In this document: one piece after another, positions 54,022 to 63,935 of the stretch
How the letters are laid out: each line of letters starts with the position of its first letter
How positions within the stretch are numbered: the first letter of the stretch is position 1
Assembly (NCBI RefSeq): GCF_014197105.1
Contig: NZ_JACIEV010000003.1
Coordinates: 360,111 to 424,110, forward strand
Direction of reading: 5' to 3'
DNA length: 64,000 bases
From: Sphingomonas jinjuensis
GTDB lineage: Bacteria > Pseudomonadota > Alphaproteobacteria > Sphingomonadales > Sphingomonadaceae
The notes under the pieces: generated by a model
Database searches by the model: none
What the model was told of the DNA's origin: nothing
The model's input: only the letters and a program-made list of their open reading frames with translations
Made by a program: the position numbers and the translations under genes

Positions 54022-54584
54022 CGCACCGCGTCGAGCGCGCGATTGAGCGCGAGGACGTTGACGTGGGGATCGCCGACCATCGAGTCCTCGACCTGCGCCG
54101 CGACGAGGCTGCGGACGCGGGTGACGTCAAGGCGGCGGACGCGGGCGACGCGATCCAGCTGGGCGTAGGCGGCGGCGGGCGACAGATCCGGGTCGAGGCC
54201 CGAGCCGCTGGCGGTGACGAGATCGGCCGGCAAAGCGCCGGCGACGCCCGCGGCGCGCTGGGCGGCGATGTCGGTCTTGATCCGGTCGACCAGCGCCTTG
54301 CTGGTCGGGCCGAGATTGGAGCCGGAGGACGCGAGCCCGTCATAGCCCTTGCCGGCGGCGGAGGGGCGGGTGTGAAAATAGCGGTCCGAGGTGAAGGCCT
54401 GGCCGAGGACGGTCGAACCGATCACCCGGTTGCCGTCACGCACGAGGCTGCCGTTCGCTTGGCCGGGGAAGATGGCTTGGCCGATACCGGTCATGGCTAG
54501 GGGATAGACCAGCCCGAGCAGGATCGCGAACAGGATCGTCATGACGATCGCCGGACGCAGGGCGGTGGTAAGGTCTTGGTTCAT
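54018..54584 (-). CDS. kdpC: K+-transporting ATPase subunit KdpC
   Basis: 188 residues from ATG 54584, chosen because AAGGA lies 7 nt upstream and because MNQDLTTALRPAIVMTILF is the usual N-terminus; the ORF extends further upstream. One N-terminal membrane helix (IVMTILFAILLGLVYPLAMT) and conserved segments FHTRPSAAGKGYDGLASSGS and PADLVTASGSGLDPDLSP. KdpC stabilises the KdpA-KdpB complex and helps ATP binding. It follows kdpB after 34 bases. Confidence 0.95.
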   Translation of the reverse strand: MNQDLTTALRPAIVMTILFAILLGLVYPLAMTGIGQAIFPGQANGSLVRDGNRVIGSTVLGQAFTSDRYFHTRPSAAGKGYDGLASSGSNLGPTSKALVDRIKTDIAAQRAAGVAGALPADLVTASGSGLDPDLSPAAAYAQLDRVARVRRLDVTRVRSLVAAQVEDSMVGDPHVNVLALNRALDAVR

Positions 54585-54618
54585 GGTCGGTTCCTTGAGA
54601 GGGGGGCCGCGCCGGCGG

Positions 54619-56652
54619 TCAGGCAAGCCCGATCCCCGTGACCGCGAGGTCGATCAGCTTGATGCCGACGAACGGCGCCAGCAGCCCGCCGAGGCCATAG
54701 ACGGCGAGGTTGCGGGCCAACAGCGGGCCCGCGCCCATCGGCTTGTAGGCGACGCCCTTCAGCGCCAGCGGCACCAGCATCGGGATGATCAGCGCGTTGA
54801 AGATGATCGCGCTGAGGATCGCGCTCTCCGGGGTCGCCAGACCCATGACGTTGAGGACGCCGAGGCCGGGATAGAGCGCGACGAACATCGCCGGGATGAT
54901 CGCGAAATATTTGGCGACGTCATTGGCAACCGAGAAGGTCGTCAGGCTGCCGCGGGTCATCAGCAGCTGCTTGCCGAGGCCGACGACCTCGATCAGCTTG
55001 GTCGGGTCGCTGTCGAGGTCGACCATGTTGCCCGCCTCGCGCGCCGCCTGGGTGCCGGTGTTCATCGCCACGCCGACGTCGGCCTGGGCGAGGGCGGGGG
55101 CGTCGTTGGTGCCGTCGCCGCACATCGCGACGAGCTTGCCGCCCTGCTGTTCCTGGCGAATCAGCGCCAGCTTGTCCTCCGGCGTCGCCTGGGCGAGGAA
55201 GTCGTCGACCCCGGCCTCGGCGGCGATCGCGGCGGCGGTCAGCGGATTGTCGCCGGTGATCATCACCGTGCGGATGCCCATCTGGCGCAGCTCCGCGAAG
55301 CGTTCGCGAATGCCCGCCTTGACGACGTCCTTGAGGAAGATCGCGCCGAGCAGTCGGCCGTCCTTGGCGACCGCGAGCGGGGTGCCGCCGGCGCGGGCGA
55401 TCTCGTCGGTGATGCGGCGAAGCTCGGTGGCGGCGGCGGTCTCGCCGGCACCGGCATTGGCGCGCAGGATCGAATCGACCGCGCCCTTCTGGATTAGCGT
55501 GTCGGCGAAGCGGACGCCGGACACGCGGGTCTGGGCGGTGAAGGGGATCACCTCGGCACCAGCGGGCATCGGCCGTTGCAGGTCGAAGCGGTCGCGGGCG
55601 AGGACGACGATCGAGCGACCCTCGGGCGTCTCGTCGGCCAGGCTGGCGAGCAGCGCCGCCTCGGCCAGTTCCGCCTCGCTGGCGCCGCCGACGGCACGGA
55701 ACTCCGACGCCTGGCGGTCGCCGATGGTGATCGTGCCGGTCTTGTCGAGGAGCAGGACGTCGACGTCACCCGCCGCCTCCACCGCGCGGCCCGATTTGGC
55801 GAGCACGTTGAAGCGGACGAGACGGTCCATGCCCGCAATGCCGATCGCCGACAGCAGCGCCGCGATGGTGGTGGGGATCAGCGTGATAAGCAGCGCGGCG
55901 AGGATCGCGACGGGGATGCTGCCGCCGGCATAGCTGGCGAAGCCCGGTACGGTACCGACCGCGATGAGGAAGATGATGGTGAGGCCGGTGAGCAGGATCG
56001 TCAGCGCGATCTCGTTGGGGGTCTTCTGGCGCTCCGCGCCCTCGACCAGCGCGATCATGCGGTCGAGGAAGCCCTGGCCGGGTTCCACGGTCACCTTCAC
56101 GCGAATCTCGTCGGAGATGACGCGGGTGCCGGCGGTCACGGCGGATCGATCGCCGCCTGCCTCGCGGATGACGGGGGCGCTTTCACCGGTGATCGCGGCC
56201 TCGTTGACCGAGGCGACGCCGACGACGACCTCTCCGTCGGAGGGGATGAGGTCGCCGGTCTCGACGAGGACGACGTCGCCGATCGTCAGGCGCGAGGCGG
56301 GGACGAGCTCCCAGGTGTCGCCGACGCCGGTTAGCAGCTTGGCGCGCAGCTCGGCTTTGGCATCGCGCAGCGACGCGGCCTGCGCCTTGCCGCGGCCCTC
56401 CGCCAGCGCCTCGGCGAAGGTGCCGAAGAGGACGGTGAGCCACAGCCAGATGACGAGCTGAAGCTTGAAGCCCGTCGCCAGACCGTCGTGGCCGGCGACA
56501 AGCAGCACCGTCAGCAGCATCGCGACGACGGCGGTGGTGAACATCACCGGGTTGCGGACGAGTGCCCGCGGATCGAGCTTGACGAAGGCGTCGCGGATCG
56601 CGGGAACGATCAGCTCGGCGGTGAAGAGCGAGGCGGTGTTAGCGCGTGCCAT
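54619..56652 (-). CDS. kdpB: K+-transporting ATPase catalytic subunit KdpB
   Basis: 677 residues, full length. P-type ATPase with the phosphorylation motif [12 protein letters not shown], the TGES loop ([13 protein letters not shown]), the nucleotide-binding region and the hinge [18 protein letters not shown]. Inner membrane, seven predicted helices by family. It starts 19 bases after kdpA. Confidence 0.96.
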   Translation of the reverse strand: MARANTASLFTAELIVPAIRDAFVKLDPRALVRNPVMFTTAVVAMLLTVLLVAGHDGLATGFKLQLVIWLWLTVLFGTFAEALAEGRGKAQAASLRDAKAELRAKLLTGVGDTWELVPASRLTIGDVVLVETGDLIPSDGEVVVGVASVNEAAITGESAPVIREAGGDRSAVTAGTRVISDEIRVKVTVEPGQGFLDRMIALVEGAERQKTPNEIALTILLTGLTIIFLIAVGTVPGFASYAGGSIPVAILAALLITLIPTTIAALLSAIGIAGMDRLVRFNVLAKSGRAVEAAGDVDVLLLDKTGTITIGDRQASEFRAVGGASEAELAEAALLASLADETPEGRSIVVLARDRFDLQRPMPAGAEVIPFTAQTRVSGVRFADTLIQKGAVDSILRANAGAGETAAATELRRITDEIARAGGTPLAVAKDGRLLGAIFLKDVVKAGIRERFAELRQMGIRTVMITGDNPLTAAAIAAEAGVDDFLAQATPEDKLALIRQEQQGGKLVAMCGDGTNDAPALAQADVGVAMNTGTQAAREAGNMVDLDSDPTKLIEVVGLGKQLLMTRGSLTTFSVANDVAKYFAIIPAMFVALYPGLGVLNVMGLATPESAILSAIIFNALIIPMLVPLALKGVAYKPMGAGPLLARNLAVYGLGGLLAPFVGIKLIDLAVTGIGLA

Positions 56653-56671
56653 GATACGGCCTTTTCGAGCG

Positions 56672-58375
56672 TCAGAAGAGTTGGCCGCGGATCATCGCGA
56701 GATGATCGGCGATGGGACCGAGCGCGAGGCTGGGCAGGAAGGTGAGGCCGCCCAGGATCAGGATGATCCCGACGAGTAGGCCGACCCACAGGCCGCCGGT
56801 CGTCGGGAAGGATCCCGCACCCGCCGGGGTATGCTTCTTGGCGGCGAGGCTGCCGGCGATGGCCAGCATCGGCACGATCACGAAGAAGCGGCCGAACCAC
56901 ATCGCGAGGCCGAGCAGCGCGTTGTAATAGGGGGTGTTGGCGGTGAGACCGCCGAACGCCGAGCCGTTGTTCCCCACTGCGCTGGTAAAGGCGTAGAGGA
57001 TCTCGCTGAAGCCGTGCGGCCCCTTGTTGAGCGGGCCGGCAAGGCCAGCCTGGACCACCGACGACAGGGCGGTGAAGCCGAGGATGACGAGCGGCAGCAC
57101 GGCGATGGCGAGTACCGCCAGCTTGACCTCGCGGGCCTCGATCTTCTTGCCGACATACTCGGGCGTGCGGCCGACCATCAGCCCGGCGACGAACACCGCG
57201 AGGATGGCGAACAGCAGAAAGCCGTAGATGCCCGCGCCGACGCCGCCGATCACGACCTCGCCGAGCTGGATGTTGAACAGCGGGATCATGCCGCCAAGCG
57301 GCGTGAAGCTGTCGAGCATGCCGTTGACCGCGCCGCACGAGGCGGCGGTGGTGACGACTGCGAACAGCGCCGAGGCGGGAACGCCGAAGCGGACCTCCTT
57401 GCCCTCCATGTTGCCGCCGGCGACGCCGAGCTGGTGAAGAACCGGATTGCCCGCCGCCTCCTGCCAATAGGTGACGGTGACACCGGCAAGGAACAGGATG
57501 ACCATCGCCGACAGGATCGCCCAGCCCTGGCGGGTGTTGCCGACCGCCTTGCCGAAGGTCCAGGTCAGGCCGAAGCCGATCAGGAAGATCGACAGCATCT
57601 GGACGAGGTTGGTCAGCGCGGTGGGGTTCTCGAACGGATGGGCGGAATTGGCGTTGAAGAAGCCGCCGCCGTTGGTGCCAAGCATCTTGATCGCTTCCTG
57701 GCTGGCGACGGGGCCGAGCAGGATCGACTGGCGTGCGCCCTCCAGCGTCTGGACGTCGACGACGCCGGCCAGCGTCTGCGGCACGCCGCTCGCGATCAGG
57801 AAGACGGTGTAGACGACGCAGATCGGCAGCAGCAGGTAGAGCGTCACCCGCGTCATATCGGCCCAGAAATTGCCGATCGCCTTCGCTTCCCGCCGAGCGA
57901 AGCCGCGGAACAGCGCGAAGGCGAGCGCGATGCCGGTCGCCGCCGACAGGAAGTTGTGGATCGTCAGCCCCAGCATCTGGCTGAGGTTCGACATGGTGGC
58001 CTCGCCGCCATAGCTCTGCCAGTTGGTATTGGTGGTGAAGCTGATCGCGGTGTTGAAGGCGAGATCGGGCGACAGGTTGCCAAGGTGCTGCGGGTTGCCT
58101 GGCAGAACGCCTTGCAGCCGAAGCACCGCATAGGCCAGCGCGAGCAGCGCGACGTTGAACAGCAGCATATGGACGGCGTAGCGACGCCAGCCCTGCTCGG
58201 CGGTCGGGTCGATCCCCGACAGCCTGTAGAAGCCGCGCTCGACCGGGCCGAGGACGGCATGGAGCGGCGTGCGCCGCCCTTCGTAGAGCGCGTAAAGCCA
58301 CAGGCCCATCGGCTTGGTGAGCGCCAGCAGGATGCCGACGAAGAGGAGGATCAGGAACCAGCCCTGAAGTGTCAT
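56672..58375 (-). CDS. kdpA: K+-transporting ATPase ion-channel subunit KdpA
   Basis: 567 residues. Superfamily of K+ transporters with four pore loops: [46 protein letters not shown] and [13 protein letters not shown] segments are visible. Multiple membrane helices. It selects K+ for the KdpB pump. kdpF lies 13 bases upstream. Confidence 0.96.
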   Translation of the reverse strand: MTLQGWFLILLFVGILLALTKPMGLWLYALYEGRRTPLHAVLGPVERGFYRLSGIDPTAEQGWRRYAVHMLLFNVALLALAYAVLRLQGVLPGNPQHLGNLSPDLAFNTAISFTTNTNWQSYGGEATMSNLSQMLGLTIHNFLSAATGIALAFALFRGFARREAKAIGNFWADMTRVTLYLLLPICVVYTVFLIASGVPQTLAGVVDVQTLEGARQSILLGPVASQEAIKMLGTNGGGFFNANSAHPFENPTALTNLVQMLSIFLIGFGLTWTFGKAVGNTRQGWAILSAMVILFLAGVTVTYWQEAAGNPVLHQLGVAGGNMEGKEVRFGVPASALFAVVTTAASCGAVNGMLDSFTPLGGMIPLFNIQLGEVVIGGVGAGIYGFLLFAILAVFVAGLMVGRTPEYVGKKIEAREVKLAVLAIAVLPLVILGFTALSSVVQAGLAGPLNKGPHGFSEILYAFTSAVGNNGSAFGGLTANTPYYNALLGLAMWFGRFFVIVPMLAIAGSLAAKKHTPAGAGSFPTTGGLWVGLLVGIILILGGLTFLPSLALGPIADHLAMIRGQLF

Positions 58376-58388
58376 CGTACCGCTCCCT

Positions 58389-58478
58389 TCAGAAGCGCTC
58401 GGGGCGGATGAGCACCGCCACCAGATAGACGAGGAGGCCCAGCGCGGTCAGCGCGGCGAGCCAGAGGTCGAGGGTCAT
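58389..58478 (-). CDS. kdpF: K+-transporting ATPase subunit KdpF
   Basis: 29-residue single-helix membrane peptide beginning [20 protein letters not shown] and ending IRPERF, the classic KdpF ending. GGAG is 10 nt upstream. KdpF sits in the Kdp complex next to KdpA and stabilises it. Usually missed by gene finders because of length; position between a second micro-ORF and kdpA confirms the call. Confidence 0.93.
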   Translation of the reverse strand: MTLDLWLAALTALGLLVYLVAVLIRPERF

Positions 58479-58491
58479 CGCGAATGTCTCC

Positions 58492-58575
58492 TCAGGCGCG
58501 GTCGCACAGCCGGGCATAGGCGAGCGTCAGCGCGACGAGCCCGGCGAGGACGGCGAGCCAGATCAGATCCTGCAT
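58492..58575 (-). CDS. 27-residue membrane micro-protein upstream of kdpF
   Basis: ATG 58575 with GGAGC upstream; the peptide begins MQDLIWLAVLAGLVALTLAY and ends ARLCDRA. A single hydrophobic helix is followed by a short charged tail. It lies 14 bases after the porin stop and 13 bases before the kdpF start, in the same orientation. Size and character are like KdpF but the tail (YARLCDR) differs from the KdpF tail (IRPERF), so it is a separate small protein. It may be another accessory subunit of the pump or a membrane regulator; function is unknown. Confidence 0.75.
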   Translation of the reverse strand: MQDLIWLAVLAGLVALTLAYARLCDRA

Positions 58576-58589
58576 GGTGGTTGCTCCGG

Positions 58590-59438
58590 TCAGAAGGCGG
58601 CGGCGAGCGAGATGAGCAAGGTCGATCCGGCAATGTTGCCGGTGCCGTCCTGGCCCTTGCTGAAGCTCGGCCGCAGATAGGCGGCCTCGCGGTTCGAGAT
58701 GTCGGTATCGACCCAGGCGAGCCCAAGCGTCAGGTTGCGCCATGTCGTGTCGGCGCCGAGCGACCAGTCCCAATAGCTGCCCGTCGGCGAGACGGCGGTG
58801 GCGTTGGGGCCAAGGCCGTTCTGGCCCCAGCTGTGGCCGACATGCGCCTTGGCGGTGAAGGGCGTGCCGCTGATGGCATAGGCGCCGTCGCCCCAGAGAT
58901 AGAGGTTGTCGTCGCTGGCGCCGGGGCGGGTGTAGATCCCCGCGGCGGCGTCTGCGCCGGTGCGGTACCAGCGGCCGAGCGCCTGCTGCTTCGGGGCATA
59001 GGCGACGCCCGCCGTCAGCGTGGCGGGGCCGCTCGTGCCGCTGAGCTTCGCATAGGGTTCGGCGAAGTCGGTTTTGTCGGCGCCGCCGGGATAGGTGTAC
59101 CAGGTCAGCCCGACATCGAGCGTGCCGCCCGCCAGGGGAGCGCGATAGCCACCGATCAGGTCGAGCTCCATGTTCGCGCCGCCGAACGTGCCCCAGCCGG
59201 CGAGGTTCGAGGCCCAGATGCCGGCATAGACGCCGCTCTTGTGGCTGACGGTGATGCCGCCCTGGATCGCCGGATGCTCGTCGGACTGGGAAACGCCGCG
59301 GAACCTGTAGTCGGAGGTGACGCCGACCGAGCCGCTGACGCTCAGCGCCGGCGGCCGGTTATCGGGCGTCGTGGTCTGGGCGATCGCGGCGGTCGGCAGC
59401 GCGAGCAGTGCGAGAACGGGAAAACGAAACGGCGTCAT
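58590..59438 (-). CDS. TorF-family putative outer-membrane porin
   Basis: 282 residues. Signal peptide (RFPVLALLALPTAAIAQ), then a beta-barrel starting VSGSVGVTSDYRFRGVSQSD, the signature of the gcw_chp/TorF family, and ending in LLISLAAAF with terminal phenylalanine. It is encoded first in what looks like a single transcript with the micro-ORF and kdpFABCDE, and a KdpE-type direct repeat lies about 100 bases upstream. An outer-membrane channel co-expressed with a K+ pump suggests it eases K+ (or counter-ion) entry into the periplasm; this role is inferred from position. Confidence 0.85.
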   Translation of the reverse strand: MTPFRFPVLALLALPTAAIAQTTTPDNRPPALSVSGSVGVTSDYRFRGVSQSDEHPAIQGGITVSHKSGVYAGIWASNLAGWGTFGGANMELDLIGGYRAPLAGGTLDVGLTWYTYPGGADKTDFAEPYAKLSGTSGPATLTAGVAYAPKQQALGRWYRTGADAAAGIYTRPGASDDNLYLWGDGAYAISGTPFTAKAHVGHSWGQNGLGPNATAVSPTGSYWDWSLGADTTWRNLTLGLAWVDTDISNREAAYLRPSFSKGQDGTGNIAGSTLLISLAAAF

Positions 59439-59537
59439 GGTCGGCCCCTGCGACAGCGACGCCGGGGATTGGGCGCGCTGCGAGGGGCTCGATTAGGCGT
59501 TGGGCGCGTAGAGGTTCGAGATCGATTCCGGGGTTAC

Positions 59538-59556
59538 GCGTATAGCTGGCGTATAG
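59538..59556 (-). promoter_or_regulatory. Candidate KdpE operator: 11-bp-period direct repeat
   Basis: On the minus strand CTATACGC occurs twice, starting 11 bases apart (59556-59549 and 59545-59538), about 100 bases upstream of the porin start. Tandem direct repeats one helical turn apart are the typical site of OmpR/PhoB-family regulators, and the TATAC core resembles the known KdpE target in enterobacteria. Confidence 0.6.
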
Positions 59557-59589
59557 TTTTGCCGATTTCGGGGATAGACAAGCGCGATC

Positions 59590-60321
59590 TTAGTCTTCCG
59601 CCATGTGTGGGGAGGACGAAGAGGCTAGCACCTCGTAGCTCAGAAGAACCGCGCCGTGATCGAGCGGCTTGCAGGCGGCGAAGGACAGGCGGACCTTGCC
59701 GGCAAGGCCGTCCGAACGATGGACGACGAAGCCTTCCATATCCTCCCGCGCGTCGAGGGCGGGGGCGACGATGACGTGGAGTTCGTCGACGAGGCCGGCG
59801 GCGAGGAAGCTGCCGACGATCTGGGCGCCGCCTTCGAGCATCAGCCGTTCGATGCCGAGCTCGCGACGCAGGGTGACGAGCGCGTCGGCGAGGTCGAGGT
59901 GCTTGGCGTCGGCGACGATGTACGAGACGCCGTCTCCCGCCAGCTCGGCGAGATGTTCGTCGCGGACGCCATTGCCGAGCAGGACGACGGCATGATCGCC
60001 GCCGACATTGTCACCGCCAAAGTGAAGCTCGCCGCGGGTGTCGACGGCGATCGCGTAGGGCTTGGCGTCGCGGTTCGCGAAGTGGTGCGGGCGCTCGACC
60101 GTCACCGGCGTTGCCGGGGGATGGGCCGTGCCCTTCGCCATCTCGGCCATCGTCGTTCGCCCGACCAGCCAGGCATCGCCGTTTAGCTCGTCATGCAGCG
60201 CTTCGTAGAGACTGCTCCATTCCTTCGGCCCGCCATCGGGGCTGGCGGTGAACTTGCTGGGATGGAGGCCCCCGTCGAGCGACGATTGCATGAGGCAGAT
60301 GACGGTGGGGCGGTCGGTCAC
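59590..60321 (-). CDS. RibD C-terminal-domain (dihydrofolate-reductase-like) oxidoreductase
   Basis: 243 residues from the GTG at 60321, with AGGAG 8 nt upstream; the ATG at 60441 lacks a site. The fold is that of RibD-C/DHFR-like reductases: VICLMQSSLDGGLHPS near the N-terminus, DAWLVGRTTMAEM, and IERLMLEGGAQIVGSFLAAG with the NADPH-binding glycines. Such proteins reduce pyrimidine-type or related substrates with NADPH, but stand-alone members usually lack a known substrate. It is divergent from the gene at 60424. Confidence 0.88.
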   Translation of the reverse strand: MTDRPTVICLMQSSLDGGLHPSKFTASPDGGPKEWSSLYEALHDELNGDAWLVGRTTMAEMAKGTAHPPATPVTVERPHHFANRDAKPYAIAVDTRGELHFGGDNVGGDHAVVLLGNGVRDEHLAELAGDGVSYIVADAKHLDLADALVTLRRELGIERLMLEGGAQIVGSFLAAGLVDELHVIVAPALDAREDMEGFVVHRSDGLAGKVRLSFAACKPLDHGAVLLSYEVLASSSSPHMAED

Positions 60322-60423
60322 GGTTCGGCTCCTGGCATGGGCCAGAGCAAACTCGCCAGCTTGCCCATCGTTGCCATGGCATTGGGGCTGGGGCAGAAAA
60401 GTCCGACGCACGGGGGAACGAGC

Positions 60424-62040
60424 ATGGAGACGATCGGCCACGATCTACGCGAGATGCAGCGCGTGCCGCTGGCCTCCAGCCATGTCGCGCAGATCAAGGA
60501 GCGGGGCCAGGAGGCCTTCTATCCCGCCGGTACGCTGCTGGTGCGGCCCGGCGATCCGGTCGAACGCTTCGTCTATGTCGAGGATGGCGAGATCGAGGTC
60601 GTCAATGCCTTCACCGGCGAGCGGCTGGTGCCTTCGACGCTGGGACCGACGCAGTTCATGGCGGAAATCTCGTTCCTGAGTGGTGGGAGCTGGTCGATGG
60701 CGATGCGCGCCGCGCGCGATACGCGCACGATCGAGGTGCCGCGCGACGCGATGCTCGAGCTGATGGCGCATGTCCCCGAGATGTCGGATATCATCATCAC
60801 CGTGCTGGCGGCGCGGCGGCGGCGGCAGCTGGAGGGGCACGACGCCTCGCTGGTGCTGATCGGCGAGGAGGCGGATCGCGGCGTCCGCCGGGTGGCCTCC
60901 TTCGCCAGCCGCAACCGCTTGCCCTATGTCTCGTATGCGATCGGCAGCGAGGAGGCGCTGGCGGTTGCGACCAACTGCGCCGTGCCCAACGATCGGCCGG
61001 TCGTGATCTTCGGCCGCGACATCGTCGTCACCGATCCGACCCCGCCGAAGGTCGCCAAGCTGATGGGGCTCAACCGCGAGTTCGTCGACGACGAGGCGGT
61101 CGACGTGCTGATCGTCGGCGCCGGTCCGGCGGGCGTCGCCGCTGCCGTCTATGCCGGGGCGGAGGGGCTGAGTGCGCTCGTGGTCGACGACACCGCGATC
61201 GGCGGCCAGGCGGGGACGTCGAGCCGTATCGAGAATTACATGGGCTTTCCGACCGGCATTTCGGGCGCCGACCTGGTATGGCGTGGCGAAGTGCAGGCGA
61301 TGAAATTCGGCACCCGCTTCGCCATGCCGCTGCGCGTCGAGCGACTCGACCGGCTGGACGACGACAGCTTCTGCGCGACCTTCGATACCGGCCAGCGCGT
61401 CCGATCCAAGGCGGTCGTGGTCGCGACCGGGGTGCAATATCGCCGCTTGCCGATCGATCGGCTCGAGCATTTCGAAGGCGCCGGCGTCTATTATGCCGCG
61501 ACCGAGAACGAGGCGCGCTTTTGCCGCGACAATCATGTGATCGTCATCGGCGGCGGCAATTCGGCGGGGCAGGCAGCGATGTACCTCAGCCGCGTCGCCG
61601 ATCACGTCCGCGTGCTGGTGCGCGGCGTTTCGTTGGCGCAGTCGATGTCCAGCTACCTGTCGTCCCGGCTCGAGGCCGATCCCGCGATCAGCATCGACTA
61701 TGGCGCCGAAGTGGTCGCCCTCCACGGCGACGCGGCGCTGGAGGCGGTGACGATCCGCACGCCCGCTGGCGAACACCGCGTCGCCGCCTGCGCCTTGTTC
61801 GTGATGGTGGGGGCGGCGCCGAATACCGGCTGGCTCGCCGACCTGGTGGCGCTCGACGGTAAGGGCTTCGTCGTGACCGGTCGCGAGGCGGGCGGGGATT
61901 CGCCCTACGCCACCTCGTGCCGCGGGATCTTCGCGGTAGGCGACGTGCGTGCGGGATCGGTCAAGCGGGTCGCCTCGTCGGTCGGCGAGGGCTCGGTCGT
62001 CATCTCCAAGGTATGGAGCCATGTGAACGGCGACGGCTGA
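60424..62040 (+). CDS. Cyclic-nucleotide-binding domain fused to thioredoxin-reductase-like flavoprotein
   Basis: 538 residues from ATG 60424. Residues about 15-125 form a cyclic-nucleotide-binding (CRP-like) domain (FYPAGTLLVRPGDPVERFVY; GPTQFMAEISFLSGG). After a linker, residues about 225-538 match thioredoxin-reductase-like FAD/NAD(P)H enzymes: DVLIVGAGPAGVAAAVYAGA, GGQAGTSSRIENYMGFPTG, VIVIGGGNSAGQAAMYLS and GIFAVGDVRAGSVKRVASS. The redox CxxC expected near residue 350 is missing (YYAATENEARFC there), so it is not an ordinary thioredoxin reductase. Ligand-gated redox signalling is plausible but unproven. Confidence 0.9.
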   Translation: METIGHDLREMQRVPLASSHVAQIKERGQEAFYPAGTLLVRPGDPVERFVYVEDGEIEVVNAFTGERLVPSTLGPTQFMAEISFLSGGSWSMAMRAARDTRTIEVPRDAMLELMAHVPEMSDIIITVLAARRRRQLEGHDASLVLIGEEADRGVRRVASFASRNRLPYVSYAIGSEEALAVATNCAVPNDRPVVIFGRDIVVTDPTPPKVAKLMGLNREFVDDEAVDVLIVGAGPAGVAAAVYAGAEGLSALVVDDTAIGGQAGTSSRIENYMGFPTGISGADLVWRGEVQAMKFGTRFAMPLRVERLDRLDDDSFCATFDTGQRVRSKAVVVATGVQYRRLPIDRLEHFEGAGVYYAATENEARFCRDNHVIVIGGGNSAGQAAMYLSRVADHVRVLVRGVSLAQSMSSYLSSRLEADPAISIDYGAEVVALHGDAALEAVTIRTPAGEHRVAACALFVMVGAAPNTGWLADLVALDGKGFVVTGREAGGDSPYATSCRGIFAVGDVRAGSVKRVASSVGEGSVVISKVWSHVNGDG

Positions 62041-62047
62041 TCGTGCG

Positions 62048-62386
62048 TCAGCCGGCCTCGCCCAGCGCGGCGTACCATTCGGCATAGCGAGTATTGCGGG
62101 CGAGATGGCGGTTGAGATCCTCGTCGCCGTCCCACCACACCGGCCCGCGCTCGCCGAGGCTCGTCTTGGCGGCGTCGACCTCCTGACGAGCCGCATGCAA
62201 TCCGCCCGCGTCGCCGCTGCGCAACGCCGCCGCGACGGCGCGGCGCGCGGCCATCAGCTCGCCGACGAGGCGCTGGCGTTCGGCCTCCGGCAGATGCGGA
62301 TCGGCACGCCGCCACAGCCGGCCCCGCACGACGATGTAGCGGCCGTCGGGTGTCACGGGAGGCGGCGGGTCGGTGCGCTTCGTCAT
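62048..62386 (-). CDS. Small hypothetical protein
   Basis: 112 residues, starting MTKRTDPPPPVTPDGRYIVV. A basic, helical middle (RLVGELMAARRAVAAALR) is followed by a tryptophan-rich acidic tail (VWWDGDEDLNRHLARNTRYA). No known domain. Composition and codon use look like a true gene; it is convergent with the gene at 60424 (7 bases) and divergent from the kinase-like gene at 62459. Confidence 0.8.
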   Translation of the reverse strand: MTKRTDPPPPVTPDGRYIVVRGRLWRRADPHLPEAERQRLVGELMAARRAVAAALRSGDAGGLHAARQEVDAAKTSLGERGPVWWDGDEDLNRHLARNTRYAEWYAALGEAG

Positions 62387-62458
62387 CGGATGAAGGGACG
62401 TTGGACGAAGCGCCGTGTTCCCACGGAACCCGAAGCGCCGTTGCCGCGCTCTTCACGC

Positions 62459-63805
62459 ATGCATCACGACGACGATACGAGTGGCGCTCGCCACCGCGCC
62501 GTTCCCAGCGGCCGGATCGCCAGGCTCGGCACCTTCGGCCGGCTGGCGGGCGGGGTGGCGGGCGGCATGCTGGCCGAGGGCGCGCGCCGGCTAGCGCAGG
62601 GCGAGCGGCCGAGCATGAGCGAGCTGATGCTGACCCCCGGCAATGCGGCGCGCGTCGCCGACCGATTGTCGCACCTGCGCGGCGCGGCGATGAAGCTGGG
62701 GCAGATGATCTCGATGGATGCGGGCGACATGCTTCCCGCCGAGCTGTCGACGATCCTCGCGCGGCTGCGCAACCAGGCGTATCGCATGCCGCCGCAGCAA
62801 CTCGACCAGGTGCTGCGCCGCGAGTGGGGCAGCGACTGGCGACGCCGCTTCCGCCATTTCGAGGCGGCGCCGATGGCGGCGGCGTCGATCGGCCAGGTCC
62901 ACCGCGCGACGCTGCCCGACGGCCGGGTGTTGGCGATCAAGGTGCAGTATCCGGGTGTTGCCGCCAGCATCGATGCCGATGTCGACAATGTCGCGACGCT
63001 GCTCCGCGTATCGGGGCTGCTGCCTGCGACGCTCGACCTGACGCCGTTGCTCGAGGAAGCGAAGCGCCAGCTCGCCGACGAGGCCGATTATGTCCGCGAG
63101 GGCGAGCAGATGCGCCGCTATGCCGAGCGGCTCGCTGGCGACGCACGCTATGTCGTGCCGCAGCTGGAGGAGGCGCTGACGACGCGGCAGGTGCTGGCGA
63201 TGACCTTCGTCGAAGGGCGGCCGATCGAGGCGCTGGCGGAAACGCCGCAGGAGACTCGCGATGCGGCGATGACCGCGCTGGTGTCGCTGGTGCTGCGCGA
63301 ACTGTTCGAGTTCGGAGTGATGCAGACCGATCCCAACTTCGCCAATTACCGCTGGCAGCCCGACAGCGGCGCGTTGGTGCTGCTCGATTTCGGTGCGGCG
63401 CGGGATGTACCGGCTGCGACCGCCGATGCCTATCGCCGGCTGATCGAGGCGCGACTGGCGCGCGATCTCGACCTGATCCGCGAGATCGCGGTGGAAACGG
63501 GCTTCCTGGGGGCGGCGGCTGCTGCGGCGCATCAGCCGGCGGTGGACCGAATCATCGCGGCGATCGACGAGGCGCTGAATCGACCAGGAGCGTTCGACTT
63601 CGGCGATCGGGCTTTCGTGCCGGTCGTGAGCGAGGAGGCCAAGGCGATGATCGCGGATCGCGCGACCTGGCACGTGCCGCATGCCGAAACGTTGTTCGTG
63701 CAGCGCAAGGTGAGCGGTACCGCGCTGCTCGCGGCGCGATTAAAGGCGAAAGTCGATGTCCGCGGCCTCGCTGCGGCGGCGATTGGGGCAGGGAAGGGCG
63801 TTTAG
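62459..63805 (+). CDS. ABC1/UbiB (ADCK) family protein kinase-like protein
   Basis: 448 residues from ATG 62459. Atypical kinase family acting in ubiquinone biosynthesis or lipid homeostasis. The family KxGQ motif is in AAMKLGQMISMD; MAAASIGQVHRATLPDGR forms the alanine-rich nucleotide loop; VLAIKVQYPGV carries the ATP lysine; MQTDPNFANYRW and LVLLDFGAARDV are the catalytic and metal loops. No obvious C-terminal membrane helices, so it is closer to soluble ABC1 proteins than to E. coli UbiB. The usual start at 62105 is rejected as the upstream part is antisense to the hypothetical gene. Confidence 0.93.
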   Translation: MHHDDDTSGARHRAVPSGRIARLGTFGRLAGGVAGGMLAEGARRLAQGERPSMSELMLTPGNAARVADRLSHLRGAAMKLGQMISMDAGDMLPAELSTILARLRNQAYRMPPQQLDQVLRREWGSDWRRRFRHFEAAPMAAASIGQVHRATLPDGRVLAIKVQYPGVAASIDADVDNVATLLRVSGLLPATLDLTPLLEEAKRQLADEADYVREGEQMRRYAERLAGDARYVVPQLEEALTTRQVLAMTFVEGRPIEALAETPQETRDAAMTALVSLVLRELFEFGVMQTDPNFANYRWQPDSGALVLLDFGAARDVPAATADAYRRLIEARLARDLDLIREIAVETGFLGAAAAAAHQPAVDRIIAAIDEALNRPGAFDFGDRAFVPVVSEEAKAMIADRATWHVPHAETLFVQRKVSGTALLAARLKAKVDVRGLAAAAIGAGKGV

Positions 63806-63935
63806 GGAGCGATTCCCCGTCTGTTCGACTCACGTTTGGGGGTTAGGTTCCCGCGCGGGCTTGGGGTGAGCGCCGTCGAAACCGGCGGAAAACCGGGAAA
63901 AACACACGGCCTCGTCAAAAAACTGCAAAAAGCTG

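Noticed and set aside
51595..54168. 857-residue plus-strand frame
   Set aside because: Antisense to kdpD; sequence is Glu/Gly/Arg low-complexity as in other shadows.
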